DNA from: Rachycentron canadum
Taxonomy: Eukaryota > Chordata > Actinopteri > Carangiformes > Rachycentridae
Reading direction: 5' to 3'
Assembly: GCA_038496675.1 (NCBI GenBank)
Contig: CM076663.1
Location: 18,909,156-18,973,155 of the forward strand
DNA: 64,000 bases
Each line of letters starts with the position of its first letter. Positions within the stretch are counted from its first letter, which is position 1. Position numbers and translations under genes: made by a program. The notes beneath the pieces are model-generated. The model saw only the letters and a program-made list of their open reading frames with translations, searched no databases and had not been told where the DNA came from. Positions 48,851 to 61,738 of the stretch are shown here, piece by piece.

Positions 48851-50525
48851 CACTGACCAATCAATATATTAATAAGCAAAACACCTGTCAGGTGCACTGA
48901 TAATGAAAACATCTGTTGGTTTCAGCTGTACAGGAAGACTTGCTGCAAGAATAATGCTCCATTTTTGCAGGTTTTCTGTGTTAATCACCTCACCCAAAAA
49001 AAATTAAAGCAACATGATGTTAACACAAATGAGCTCAAGGCCACAACAAGGTGGACCAGTCATAGATGATGGTGCCACACCCTTTTTACTGCCCTTCCTG
49101 ACCACATGCCTTTCTGAAGCGTTTTGCCGCTGTGTCAGCTATGCAAACAAAGGACAGCGGTTAACTGGACGGAAGAAACCCACCACCTCTCACTGACATT
49201 GAGAAGAATCGAGCTTCAGTTTCTCACCACGTTGACTGTTGAGCTTGATTCTTTTTTTTCCTCTGTCTTTATTTAAGTATAAGTTGTTAGAAGCTGCAAA
49301 AAGTCTCTTAATTAGACAGGGACACCAAATACATTTGTGTTTAAGTTACATTTCTGTGTGTGTCCTCTCTGGGTTTTTTCACGTCACGTCAAGAAAAAAA
49401 ACATGTTTCTGTGGAGATAAGGGATTAGAGAGACCTGATGTCCCTATGTAGATTTCCTCTGGAAAACGCAAATTTCTTTCTTGTTTCATGAGCTTTTAGG
49501 TGCATAAAAAAGAAGCCAGAAAGGAAGGATTTGATTAAAGGGGTGATAATAATTCTATACAAAGTTCAGCTGAACCAGAAACTAACATCAAGCATCAGTC
49601 CCATATGTGCAGAGGAATTCCTCTTAGCACAGAGACTGTTGTCCATATAGAAGACCTTCCCTGCCAAACTCTACTCTACGCTTGACAGAGATACACACTA
49701 ACTTAAACTCTCATCAACTGGGACTTTTTTCCACTGGAGCAAACTACAATAACCTGTCTGACATTTTTAATATCCCACTGCAGACTAGGAGTAAAGGCAA
49801 TCAAAGGAGGGCACCAAACTGCTGCGGGCAGCGCTCTGAGCGCAGAAAGTTACACAAAGTTAATATTAAATAGTATTCTATTGTAGCAAAAGCACTACTC
49901 AACACACAAGCTTACAAGGTCAATTCCTACAGTGAAAAAACGCTCGACAGTGGCAGTAGTAGTTACATCATTCAGTGGTGTTTTTCTCCAGCCCTTGATG
50001 TATGTAAGGCTGTAGATAGTAATATTATTCCAGCAGAGTTGTTCCTAAGAAGGCTTTTACTATCAGCACCCTAAACACAGCTGCACAAGCCCCTTTGCTG
50101 ATGTTTAATATTTTATACAGGAAGCTTTCTCCGTATTGTTCATACCTCTTCTCCCTCCCTCCATTCTCATGCTCTGTAGCCAACCAAGGATTACGCTGGC
50201 CTCTATTGTGTGGCCAGTGGACCGTCTGGCTCACACTGCTTCAGTAAAAACCCTATCTCCTGGCTGCACAGGATTTCTGCTCAGAGCACAATGTTGCTCT
50301 CTGCGCCAAAAAAAAACCTGGCTGTGTTGTGCGTCATATACTATTAAGCGCAAGATATAACGCCACAATCACCAAAGGACACAGGGCCTTTTTTTTTTGT
50401 TTGTTTTTTTGATGTCTGGGACTTAAGCTGGAGGCACCTCACAGGGTTTAGATTCTGTAATAAAATATTAAAGTGTGACGCTTCTACTTTTTAAGCCTCT
50501 TTCCGAGTGTTTACTGTGGACTGAC

Positions 50526-50669
50526 CTTGGTCAGACAGGAAGTCCAGCATGGTCTGCAGCAGGAAGGACAGGTGGCGCACAGACAGACCAGGGTTGCCCA
50601 TGCGACGCGAGGCGTACACCAATTCATGCAGGAGGCGCATCTGTACAGCAGCCCAGCCTCTGTGAGTGC
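50526..50669 (-). CDS. trappc9: trappc9 exon (window exon 7)
   Basis: This 144-nt exon is phase 1 to phase 1, hence symmetric. It encodes THRGWAAVQMRLLHELVYAS, then RRMGNPGLSVRHLSFLLQTM and LDFLSDQ, a conserved helical part of TRAPPC9. The acceptor tract is a GA/CT microsatellite: on the coding strand about 28 nt of almost pure CT directly precede the AG. The donor is GTCAGT. A longer open frame on the same strand in a different phase covers the exon but does not match the protein. The exon stands alone between introns of 6.5 and 10.9 kb. Confidence 0.96.
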
Positions 50670-50670
50670 C

Positions 50671-50700
50671 TGAGAGAGAGAGAGAGAGAAAGAGAGAGGG
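50671..50700. repeat. (GA)n microsatellite forming a splice-acceptor pyrimidine tract
   Basis: On the plus strand tgagagagagagagagagaa then agagagaggg. Read on the gene's strand this is a nearly pure CT run that ends in the AG used for the exon at 50526-50669. Confidence 0.95.
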
Positions 50701-52039
50701 ATGACAGAGAGATTCACAGACACAGCCGTGACAAAGCTCATTGCTGACATCTAACGTTACACAGCTACCAAACCAAATCAGTACAGAAGCATCAGTGGAG
50801 TCTGAAGAGAGGGAGACACAGAGAAGTTAATGACAATGGTTTGTGTGAAAACGTAAGACTGATTTGTGAGAGAGCAACCGGAGACACAAATACTCTCTCT
50901 ATACAGCTCTACTCTACCAGACATTTCTTCTGTTTTCATCTGTACTGTAAAACTAATAAAATAGAAATCTAATACTACTTATAATAATAATAATAATAAA
51001 AATGAGTAGGATATCATAAAAAAACAGTAATAAAAATAATACATATATTATTTGATGGACATATTATACAAATACAAATGCATGTGATAGATACAGGATT
51101 TGATTCTGCAGTTCAGCATGACAGTTCAGCTTGGAAACAAATGTTTGACCAAAGCTAAATTCAAACTCAATATTCACTTCATAGATTTTTGTGGAGCATG
51201 TCATGGTCTTCATTCGCAGATGGATTTCAACATCACATGACTGAAGTGTCACATGAACACAGGTGGTTGTCTACATATGCATACATAAGTCTCTGCTGGA
51301 ATGAGTAAAAGGGGCCTTTATTTTGTCAAATTCTGTTGGTGTTTAACAATCTGTCAATGCATTCAAAATGTGCACTACTCTGAACTGCTTCTCTAATCAG
51401 TCCCTGTAAGACAAAAACTAAATCTTGATGTTGCGGTAAATACAGCTGTGACTGGGCTAAAACTCAATATCATGATCGTGAGCAATTCTTATAGGAAACA
51501 TGTGGTGATGACATGAGACATGATCAAAATGTATTCCTTTACAAAATTCAGCATTTGATTAGATAGTTCTAAGCAAATCATATTTACTGAAATCACTGAA
51601 GGATTTGGGGGTTTTTTTGTTTTGTTTTTTTTGCACTCAATGTTTATTTGAATATGATGTTTGAGATCTATTACTATAGACATCTTAGACTTACAAATAC
51701 AAAACCTCAGACACTTGTGAACACCAAAGTGTAGACATAGATACAAAATGCACTGTTCCAGCACAGTCATGACTCACACTCATTCATCTCAGCTGTATAA
51801 TATTACAGAAGCCCATTTATTAGTTGGTGTCTGGCTGTTAAACTTTCAATCACATACACACTTTTTAAACTTTCCCTCCATTGCTGTAAAGTTGGTGGTT
51901 TTTCATTTGTCCATGACACTGTAATCATACACCCCAAGTACAAGAGGTCTACCCCCAAAGATGTGCTTGATCTCCAGACACGTGTGGAAATTTGTCTATA
52001 TAATAGAAAAAAGACATAATACCACTCTACGTGAATTGA

Positions 52040-52090
52040 TCTGTTTTCAGGGGTGCCCTCAGAGCATGTAGCATTAAGAGTCAGTCCTAA
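52040..52090 (+). mobile_element. SINE 5' fragment (family 2)
   Basis: gagcatgtagcattaagagt followed by cagtcct matches the same place in the copy at 56735-56915 (gagcatgtaccattaagact, tagtcct) at 24 of 27 positions. The similarity stops at a CAG/C-rich stretch. Confidence 0.55.
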
Positions 52091-54238
52091 CAGCAGCAGC
52101 AGCCCCCCCCCCCCTTAGGATGAAAAAATTATGACAAATGTTCTGGAAATACACCTACACGATGATCACTCTGCAATGAAACAAGTGTCCAACAAGTGTG
52201 TGACAAACCTTCATAAGCCTGTATTTGGCATGCTGGGTGCTGGAGTGCTTCACACACAAAAGGCCAAACATAATTAGATCAAACTCAAGTGTTTTCATTG
52301 GAGCCTTCTCTTAAAATTGAAGTATCCCCGTTGCGGACTATCACATGTGCTCCAGCGTGGCCCTAACTTAGCCAGCGTTGTTTGCTTCTGCACGGCTCCA
52401 GAAGACGTCCTCATAGCATTCTAGCCTGACACCAAATGTTACATGAGAGCCTCAGCCCCCTTACGAGATCCCCTGTTCCACTCCCAGCTGTCGGCTGTTG
52501 ACTCACTGAGTGGGAAAGAAAACTAGAGGAAAGATGTGGCGGGGAGGCCTCGGGGCTTGATGGAGGGAAGAAGGATATTTGGTAAACACTCAGATATTTT
52601 CTCAGCTTAAATACCACTTCCAATAACGTCAAATCATGCCCACGATGCTTTTCAGTTATCAGCATTTTTCTACCGTGGTGATTATTCATCCTGGCTTCTT
52701 CTGCCATCTGAACAAACTCTAAATGCAATTCCTTCATGAGCTATTTTTTTTCTGTCATAAAACTGCACCCACTAAGCAGTCTAAAAATAGCTGACTCCCA
52801 CCTGTCTGCCAAAACTAGCGCTTATCTGGAGGACAGTAATCCAAAGGACACTTTGAATTTTCTGAGGATGCCACTCTCGCTCCAACACGAAAAATGACTT
52901 CATTTCGCGGTATTTTCAGACCTGAGCTGGAGGTGTCTCACAATCCAATTAACACACCACCAAGATAATGAGCGCGGTGCCACAGCCTAGCAGTCGCACT
53001 GTCATGCAAAACCTGATTCAAAAGGCACTGCACCTTCTGACCGCCTCTGACAGAGCTGGGGGGATTTTCTACTGTGCAGGATGATGACACTGCCATTATT
53101 CTCCCCAAGAATAAACATGTAAATTATTACGAAAAAAGAAACTCCCCACATTTCTGTGACAGCGTGACAACGGTGGAGAACAGAGTTCTGTGTGAGGGGA
53201 ATAAAGAAAGCAGTCTGAAAATGAGTGTGTTCCCATTTCTGGTAAAAGAAGGGGGGTGGGGGGTGGGAAAGGGCCTGTGAGCCACTTAAAAAGCCATTTG
53301 TTCCATTGTATCTCGGGGCAAAGCAGCCTTATTGGAATGCACCAGTGATCCCCATTTTCTTTTTCACTTGAACTTCACTCTCCAGCTTATTGCTTGATAA
53401 ACTCCCACCTGATCCCGTCTGCCAAAAGACTTACAGCCATCATTCCCTGATTTCCCATCAGCTCTGTGGGGACTGGGAGCGGATACCTGAGATTCAGTTG
53501 GGAGAGGTGTATTCAAGAGCACTGTTCTGTCTTATCTGTGGTTAAAGTCTGTTATTGAAGCTTACAAGCTCCATGGAACAGTCTCTCTATTCATCCACTT
53601 GTGTGTCTCATTTTATTATATTTTCATCACGAATAAGAGATTAGAAGTAAAGTGTCTGCGATGGTCTGGGATGTTAATTTAATGAAGCTGTTAATGGGAC
53701 AAGAGATTAAGAAAACACTGCCTTACCTTAACCTAATCAACTATAACTTTATTCATGGATTTGACTCCTTCCAGTTGTAGCTATATCTCACACTCATTTG
53801 AGTCTTTGATGCATATAAAGTATTTGTGGACCAGAGTGGCATATGTTTTATCTAAAACAACTAGAACCAAAATGTACCAATTTCTGTAAAATTTCACCAC
53901 TAAATGACGATGACTCGATGCAAACAAAGACTCCCACTTTTAAATCTAATCGATGTCATATAATGATCCAAAAAGATAAATCTAAGGATGTGAGGATTAA
54001 GAATTAGCTCTGTTTGGGTACTTATGTACTTACTGTAATGGTAATTAGACGTTTACATAAACGCACTGTACTTAATACTTTCAATAAAATATGGGTATAA
54101 ACGCCCAATGCAATGTCTCAGAACGTCAGGATATACTTCTGTAATGAGACATCTACAAAATGATCAAAAGGGTAAACTCTTATTTTCTTATTTTTCTACT
54201 TTTATTACAGCTGAGCTTAAAACACTCAACACACATCA

Positions 54239-54770
54239 TCATAGACATGTATATTAATAAAAGTGGAACCGACTCTGGGTCTGAAAAGCCAAGCCAATGC
54301 TGAAGAGCCTTAAACCTGTTTCTATCTAATGACCATCAGGGGGCGACTCCACTGGTTGGAAAAAGAAGTCAGATTTTAGTATTGAAGTCTATGTGAAAAT
54401 GTCCCTACTTCTCCCTTGATTTATTAGCTCAGTAAATATTTTCCTAATGAGTTTATGGTCTCTGTCTCTAATTTAATATCTTCAATACAAAATGATGTTA
54501 ATTTTTTCACTGATGGTCCCATTTAGAGAAAAACAGACCATAAAGCAGGGGGTGAATTAGGATGTGGCTTCTGTGTGATTGACAGACTGTACCACACAAT
54601 CAGGATAGAGTACAGAGCAGGTCAGCTCCACCCCTCACTCCTCCTCAGCTCCACCTTCTCCTCCAAATATGGTTTCTTCTGGTTTCAAAAAACCAAGATG
54701 GCCGACGTACAATTTACAAACTGGAGGATTCAAAATGGCAGCTTACAAACTAATGTGTGAAATTACGGTG
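54239..54770 (-). repeat. Dispersed repeat, copy 2 (inverted relative to 14430-14715)
   Basis: The left part 54239-54360 is the near-exact reverse complement of 14600-14715. The right part (about 54685-54770) contains ccaagatggccgacgtacaa and aaaatggcagcttacaaac, mirroring the ccatcttgg and gctgccgtttt words of the other copy. The intervening region (54360-54680) is longer than in copy 1 and contains no recognised gene. Confidence 0.75.
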
Positions 54771-56734
54771 GGTTGTCACTAACATAACTTTTAAAAGTTC
54801 TGTTAGCAAGTTAAAAAGGAGATAAACCTGATAATGAAAATTATGATAATAATTTTATATAATTCTTTGGTTTGTACATAAAATCATAGTAGTATTGAAT
54901 AATTAATTCTTGATGTGTAAGCTTAGTAAGTAAGAGATACCAGTGTTGTAAAGCTAAAACTAGTAGTACTCTCCCTCAAAAAACCTGCAGCTTGTTTCTA
55001 ATCACAGTTTATAAAAGGAAACAAGGTCAAAGATTGACAGCAAATCAGAGAGAAACATTTCACAATGTCCCTGAAATAACATGTGAGCATCCCTGAGCTT
55101 TTCTGCTCACTGTGAGCACTGTCTTTTGTGTTGCCAATGCTTGTCACTGAGTGGCTGCAATGAGCCAGGGTCAAGGGTCTGTAGAACCAAGAGGCTTATC
55201 ACGAGGACCTTAGCAGAGAGTCTACAAAAGCACGGGTGATGGTTTCAGCTATGCCTCTTTTTTGAGCAGAGTGGTGGATTGAATGCAGAACACCCTGAAG
55301 GAGCACTCTTGAAAAGACAGCAAAGCTCCAGGTGGAATGCAGCCACGCTATTCACCTCGTTTATCTATTAAAAATGTGTTTACGCCACTGCCACTCACGG
55401 CTTTCAGTGTTTGAAAAAGATCAATTCAGTGAGATTTTCTACTTTTCGCTGACATAAAATCTGCTCCACTTGACTCGTGACCCTTAAACATAATAAATAA
55501 ACCTAACTGTTATAGGATGACAGCAATCCCACAGTCAGTTCCCACTGACTCTGTTTTTCTTCTTTACTGCCCCTGTTCACCACAGATGTTGGTTGCTATA
55601 CATTCAGCAAACAAAAGAAGCTCTCTCCCGGTTCAGAACTAAAATCTTATTTACATCACACAAGGGACTGAAATTCCACTGTTTTATTGAAAACCCTGGG
55701 CCTTGAAAATGCTCAAAAATGTGATGGATGTGCTGTTTTATAGAGAGGTCTTATGTCCTCATAGGAGCCTGCAGCCAAAACAGAAGCTTTGGCCTTGACA
55801 AAAAAACTCAATATATTTCCTCAAGAAGTAAATATACACTCTACATATTGTATCATTGCCACTTGGTTTTATGGTTGTGTATTTAATGTGTGTGTAACTG
55901 ACACTATTGTATTGTTTACATTTTACTTTCTTTTACAATCTTCAACTGGATGGATTGTTAGTAGGAAAACACACATTGTGTAAATGTTTTATGTTCGTGT
56001 TTCCTCTTAATTCTGATCAAAGCTGATCTTCAACTGCTGAACAATAAGTTTGGTAAAAGTGCTGCAGTTTCTCTTCGTTCTTGCTCACATATGTTCAACC
56101 TCATCAACACACTGGAAACTCTAATGATCAGTTAGCCGATGGAAATGGCTCTGATAAATTATAAAGCAAAAATACCAAATATTCTCTCGATCCAGCTTCT
56201 CAAATATGAGTAGGATTAAGATTTAGCTTTCTCCACTGTTCATCAATCAATAAACATAAAATCGGCATGGAGAATCATTCAAAGTTTCAGCACTGATAAT
56301 ATTTCCACGTCCTATGTTTTAGTTTTGAAACATATCCTTTTAGCTATGTTTACACCTGCTGTCCACACAACTCTGAAGTTTTGAAAACTCTGCAAACTGA
56401 GACCTTTGGAAACGATGACGTAGACACTCAGCCACTCCCTGACTGGGTCTCATCAGCCTCTACCTACAGTGGTGACAGCAACATGAGCAACTAAGTACAA
56501 GTTTTACTGATCTTGTTCTCTTTGCTAGCAGCTGTTGTGCAGTGAAGTTCCACATTTTGACACTACGACTGTCTTTGCTCTCCTACGTTGTACTTTCTAT
56601 AGCTAAATAGTGAATCTGCTTCCTGTTTACACTGACTCGCTCATGCCCAGTACCCATTGAATGGTCAGGTCTAAATGGGGTTACAGATGTGTTATTATGG
56701 ACGGAGATTGCTTCCAATAGTGCTCAAGTGCTCA

Positions 56735-56915
56735 TTTGGGTGTGGTACACCAGAGAGCATGTACCATTAAGACTTAGTCCTGATCTCAGTGGCCCAGGTC
56801 CAAGTCCAACCTGGGACCCTTTGCTACTTTTCTCACTCCTTGACTTTACTGTCTCTGTCTCTCACTGTCTCAAATAAAGGCAAACATTAAAGGCAAAAAT
56901 GACCTAAAAATAACT
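56735..56915 (+). mobile_element. tRNA-derived SINE (family 2)
   Basis: The head gtggtacaccagagagcatg, then accattaagacttagtcct, and a B-box-like ggtccaagtccaacc (about 56793) are followed by a C/T-rich body and the tail caaataaaggcaaacattaa aggcaaaaatgacc. This order and the caaataaaggcaaaaatg tail are typical of a widespread teleost SINE. Other partial copies are at 9060-9190 and 52040-52090. Confidence 0.65.
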
Positions 56916-57150
56916 TAAATGCTCATCTAGACTGAGATCATTTTTCAATTTAATACACCGTTTTGAAATGAAAACTACAATGGTGGACGTAGCCTCAAAC
57001 ACGCTGTATCCAATATGAATAGTTAGGAGGTAATGTGTCTGCACAAAACAAACCAGGGAACTAGTTTCATATGATAGCCATTTGCCTGTGAAAATGTGAA
57101 AATGCACTTTACATAATCCAAAAAGACTACGTCCAAGTATCCAGGCCTAC

Positions 57151-57367
57151 CTTTGCTGAAATCCTTGGGATCCAGAGACAGACTATATCCAGGCAATGTC
57201 TCCAGCAGCAGCTTGTAGCAGGCCCTCCAGCCAGGCTCAGGGATGGTGGGAGCCACACACTGCATAGCGGCAACACGCTTGAAAAACGCTGACTTGCGGT
57301 GGAAGCCGATCAGTTCGTAGAGCTCGGACAGGATACTGTAGCGCTGGATCTTCTCCTCCTCTGACAG
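57151..57367 (-). CDS. trappc9: trappc9 exon (window exon 6)
   Basis: The longest exon in the window, 217 nt, starting at a codon boundary after acceptor taactacag and ending one base into a Gly codon before donor GTAGGC. It encodes LSEEEKIQRYSILSELYELI, the conserved GFHRKSAFFKRVAAMQCVAP, then EPGWRACYKLLLETLPGYSL and SLDPKDFSK. This covers three helical hairpins of the solenoid. The motif RKSAFFKRVAAMQC is diagnostic for TRAPPC9/Trs120 proteins (recalled family knowledge). No internal stop or frameshift is seen. Confidence 0.97.
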
Positions 57368-58582
57368 CTGTAGTTACGGAAACAGCATTTAAGTCTAAAA
57401 AATTTTATTTTTCTTATTGTTACTTGACTTGGATGTTTGAACTTTACTGTGCAGAATGATGTGATTGCAGAGTTTGACACATTCAGCTACTGAGGCAGGA
57501 AAGTTTCTCTGAGTTTAATCATCTGTTCATACCAGACGATTTTGTGACAACTGCAGTTTGGACAATTGGTGCATGATGTGGAAACTCCCCAGTCACATCA
57601 ATGACAGTGGGTTTTTCTGTGAGGTAGGAGATGCCTTGTATCCAGCACTTAAACTTTTGTTTAAATAAGCAAAGTTTGATTTCTGGATTTCTCAATGAGA
57701 GATGAACACACCTGAAATTGACAGAATACGATATGATGCAGCGCAATACCATAGTGTACAACACAATAGGATACAATACAACACACGATACAGCAGAATA
57801 CAATACAGTACTCTACAATGGTATACAATACGATACAACCTGATACGACACATTAAATTCTTAAATGAAAAGTATTTCAAACATGTCTAAATAGGTTTTT
57901 AAACATGAACATATAATCATTTGTCTTTGTCATGTGACATTTTGCTTAGTACATGAAGGATTATCAAGAAAAATACTTTGGGAAGAAACGCTCATCAGGC
58001 CCTCATGAACTTACTGCAATATAACATTGATGAAATTCTTAATAGAAAAAAGTAATTTGGATATTTAACTTGCTCCTTGTATGTACTGCATACGGAGAAT
58101 AAAATGTGACAGAATATACACTAATCAATGTCAATGACTGAAAGACACTCCCACAGGAGAATAACTGTCCCACACCTTGGCACATGAAATGGACGCAGCA
58201 TTATCTATTTAAGTTCATGGACTGTTCAAGAACTGTTCAAATATTTCTGAGAAAGTTCTAGAGACGATCACTAAATTGTGATGCTAAGGAATTGACACTA
58301 TCAAATGCAAATATATGTATGTAGTTTGGATATCTTCATCTCGAAAACTGATAATATTAAAATATATTGCCAAATATATTGAGATTTGAAATCAGAGAAA
58401 ATTAGGCTGGAAAGGGCTTGTGAACAAAGAGAGAGGAAAAGAGCTTGGACAAAAAGTACAATACTCTGAGGGCAGGTGAGTTCTGTTTCAGTGTTCCCTG
58501 TCTAATAGTAAGATACTCTGCAGTCACCCTTATTCATCCCATGCAGCTGGAAAAGCTTGGTTTTCCCATTCAGAGAGCATAC
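57368..58582 (-). other. trappc9 intron between window exons 5 and 6 (1.2 kb)
   Basis: It holds an imperfect tandem tract built from gatac/aatac units (57714-57850). The rest shows no recognisable element. Confidence 0.85.
57714..57850. repeat. Imperfect (NATAC)n tract
   Basis: About 137 bp of degenerate pentanucleotide repeats such as gatac, aatac and acaac (for example ggatacaatacaacacacga). Both strands are open for more than 50 codons as a result; those frames are not genes. Confidence 0.85.
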
Positions 58583-58708
58583 CTGTCCCAGGTTGATGTA
58601 AACAGCATTCTGCAGGAACTCGGAGGCCTCCCTGGCCCTCTTCTGGATGGCAAGGACCCTGACTGCTTTCACACAGGCCTCCAGCTCGATCACACCTGCA
58701 TTCTTATA
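58583..58708 (-). CDS. trappc9: trappc9 exon (window exon 5)
   Basis: This exon is exactly 42 codons (126 nt, phase 0 on both sides). The acceptor is tctcgcag and the donor GTATGC. It encodes YKNAGVIELEACVKAVRVLA, then IQKRAREASEFLQNAVYINL and GQ. The segment is one of the most conserved helical repeats of the family. It carries the alternating pattern of a TPR-like hairpin and differs from my recollection of the human sequence at only a few positions. The exon is symmetric, so its skipping would not shift the frame. Confidence 0.96.
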
Positions 58709-60471
58709 CTGCGAGAGATAACAGGAGGAGCGGGGGAGGAGGGGGGTAATTAGTCAATGAGGTGCGCCGTGACTTTTACAACCCACCTTATTATCAGAGG
58801 GAGTGTTTTTTCATTAACACATGACCACCCTCATCAGTCACTGCAGATATAGGGATGACAGACAAGCGTGATAACTCTGATCCCCCTGTCGCGCGTTTCT
58901 CAGGGATTCCCTGCCACTGAAAGCCTGAGCTGCTGCTGCTGCGCTTTTTTTTTTTTTTTTATCTCATCGTCCCTCAACTTCGTTCCACTTTCACTCTCAT
59001 TGTCTCCTTATTAAAATTCAATTAACATCTGAATGGCTATGTGTTGAGATGTAATTTAATTCTGAATGAACTAGTTACAGGTAAAAGGGCTGAGGGAGGT
59101 CAGTGCAAAAAGGCAATTTTAATAATGAAGATAAAGCACAGGATTGCTTCTGAATAGTCTGGTGGCATAATGAGCCCATTCAGCCTTCCCTAAGCAATAA
59201 GGATACTTCTATACTGCTATTCTTAGCAACTTTGTAGTTGTAGTAGAGTAGTCAGAAGAGACCAAATTCACTCTAGCAACAGACACATAACACTTGCTAA
59301 TTTGTTTGATTTTTAACAGGTTATTATCACTGTCTGATATGGTTTGTTCTCCAGAGATTACACATGCGCTCATCCCTTGTTTATATGTCTTGTCCCCATG
59401 TAAAGTTTGGTAATAAGCGGTTGCTGTGAGGATGTGCTGGTCCATTGCTGCTCAAACAAAATGTTGTCACTGCCTTCAAACACCATCAAACCAAATAAAA
59501 TACTGCCCCCTGGTGAGAGGAATAGGTATTACAACACGGACATGTCGTTACGTGTCTTCAAACAATGATGGCTTTGTATTAGAGCAACCTAAACATAACC
59601 ACTGTCATATGTGATCATGTCTAAAGTTTTGCAGAATCCAATTCAATATTGTGGTGATTACTCTTAGAGCACTCGATGGTCTGACAGTGAGGCACTATAT
59701 CCAGTTTATTCATCTGAAATCAAGACCAAGGACAGTTGGGATAAATACACCATAATCCACCTGTCTAGATTAGAGAGCTACAGCAGCATCACTATATCTC
59801 TGATGTTTGCTGATCACAGCTTGGTGCTAGTTGCTCCAGACATAAAACTCAAGGATAACATGTGCCTTTGAAGTTGCAGCTCCTAAACAGCAGAACTTTT
59901 TTTTTTTTACTTTTTTTGAAGTGAAGGATAAGGCTGGTAATCTTCTATATTTTTGTTTTAAATCCATCAAAAGTCCAGAATCAAGATGGAAATCTTTAAA
60001 AACAGTCCATGAATAGAAACATGTATTTTTTTTAAAAGGTGTTCTGCAAGAGTTAGCCAAAGCTTAATATTAAGACTTCACAGCAGTAAATTAATATCAG
60101 TTTCACAATCATAGCAAAGTGCAATGTAAACGCACTGCGATATGGTCGAGAATTTTGTGTTTTCAGTACTTCCCAGCCACTTCTATTTACATAATTTATT
60201 CAGTTCAGGGGATGTAGGTATGTGGTTTAAAATGGATGAATAAACAAATTTTAAAAAATTGATTTATTTAAGTTTTTTTCATTTTTTCTAAAATTAACAC
60301 AAAAATCCTTTTGTATGTAAAACCTGGGGAAACATATTTTTGTGGTAAAATCAGCCACTTTAATGACACTGAACTTTGACAAGGGGTATTATATATTTGT
60401 ATCTTTAATCTAACAACAAATATTGGTTGATGACTTCATTTTACAGTTCTACAGTTGTTTGCAGTCAGTAC
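58709..60471 (-). other. trappc9 intron between window exons 4 and 5 (1.8 kb)
   Basis: It holds short T runs (around 58946-58960 and 59897-59906) and otherwise unique AT-rich sequence. No repeat family, RNA gene or exon was recognised. Confidence 0.85.
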
Positions 60472-60593
60472 CTTTCCGTAGTAGGAGATGGCTTCTTTGT
60501 ATTTCTCGATAATGTCCTCAGAACTCAGGCAGTTCTTCGCTCGTCCAATCTCAGTGCTGGTGTCTGCACTAATGCCATTGGCTGTGAGGGCAC
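60472..60593 (-). CDS. trappc9: trappc9 exon (window exon 4)
   Basis: This 122-nt exon enters in phase 1 and ends on a complete codon (phase 0). The acceptor is ttttgagtgtag and the donor GTACTG. It encodes ALTANGISADTSTEIGRAKN, then CLSSEDIIEKYKEAISYYGK. The second part is a strongly conserved TRAPPC9 helix (EDIIEKYKEAISYY), typical of a TPR-like repeat. The donor GTACTG is weaker than the usual GTRAGT but is the only one that keeps the frame into the next exon, where YKNAGVIELEAC follows directly. Confidence 0.95.
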
Positions 60594-61738
60594 CTACACT
60601 CAAAAGACGATGGTATATGTTAGTTTAGGAAGGAAACAGGGATGACTGTCAATCAGTCTCTTCTACCATAAAGAGAAAGAAAATGACAGGAGTGACAACA
60701 GGAAGAGGGGGAACCTACAAAACTCTAGAGACATCTCTCTGGCTACCACCTCCACATGTATAGTAACATATATATAAAATAAATAAAATAACAGATAAAC
60801 ACCATCAGTGATGAGGATTGTTAAGGTATCTGAGCAGATAACAAGTAAACTATGTAAAATGTCCCGATGCCTCTTGAGGCCTTTGAGATGTGATCAAACA
60901 CTGTTTTACACTGTTTTGTGTCCCAGGCAGAGTCAGACTCAGACCAGAAATGTTTTCAAAGCTATTGCAAGGTGCATCTCTTGGCCAAATCTGATTAGAA
61001 TACAAATACCAATTGAGAGTGCGTCACCTAGCAACAGGGCTGTGCCCAGCAACACTGAGGCGCTGTCACTATGACAAACGTGTGAATAATGAGATGCTGC
61101 ACGGCACTATTTCTTGGCTAAATTGCACATACAACCTCAGAAATGGAAAACGCTTCACACAATACCTGCACAGAACTGGATAAAGTGCATTTTTTGAGAT
61201 GACGAAGTGAGAGAGTATAAATGCACCATGTGATTAATTTAAGCCACAGTGAACATACATCAAGTGGGAAATCAAAGTATGCACCAAGTAATGGATGCCA
61301 CCTGCTGGTACTTCTGCACACATATTCTTCACAACATATTCAAAATATTTTTTGATAGAGTTAAGAGATTTTCAGATTGGGAGTTGAGGGACAATGGAGG
61401 CTTAATAAAAAAAGAATGGAAGCAGATGAGGGGGGCCATTAAAAGCCTCGATCTTCAATCATGTGGTCATTTGATACTGATCATCAAAAGTGTGGCTGTG
61501 AGAAAGAGCAGGTACATTAGGGGAAAAAGGTGACTGCAAATCACACATAACACAGGAGGACACTACCTGTAGTAGGAGGGGAAATAAAATGTCAGGGTGA
61601 TTTTCAAAATAAAGCACAGGAAAAGTAACATTGTGAAGATGCAGAATGAGAAATGACACCAAACATAGGGCTACTGCGACCACAAGCAAACGGGAAGGTT
61701 GTTGTCTATGAGAGCTATTTTGGTTAAAGATACCATAC
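60594..61738 (-). other. trappc9 intron between window exons 3 and 4 (1.1 kb)
   Basis: Ordinary intron sequence with nothing recognisable. Both of its splice sites are supported by the reading frame of the flanking exons. Confidence 0.88.

Larger units (their letters stand above)
39600..50525 (-). other. trappc9 intron between window exons 7 and 8 (10.9 kb)
   Basis: It holds a purine-rich tract (40278-40395), a short (GGAAA)n at 41198-41216, a perfect short stem-loop (45377-45420), a decayed Tc1-like element (about 45510-46295) including an A-32 run, two further DNA-transposon-like remnants (about 47100-47400 and 47509-47760) and a common teleost repeat (48735-48850). The part 42950-43140 is unusually GC-balanced and non-repetitive. 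Nothing is recognised in 49000-50500. Confidence 0.85.
50670..57150 (-). other. trappc9 intron between window exons 6 and 7 (6.5 kb)
   Basis: It holds the GA microsatellite at the acceptor (50671-50700), a (TAA)n tract near 50980-51000, a SINE 5' fragment (52040-52090) followed by a C-12 run (about 52105-52116), the second copy of the dispersed repeat (54239-54770) and a SINE (56735-56915). The stretch 52200-54200 shows nothing that I can name. Confidence 0.85.

Noticed and set aside
57692..57890. Open frames on both strands rich in Tyr, Arg and Cys
   Set aside because: They arise from the degenerate NATAC tandem tract.
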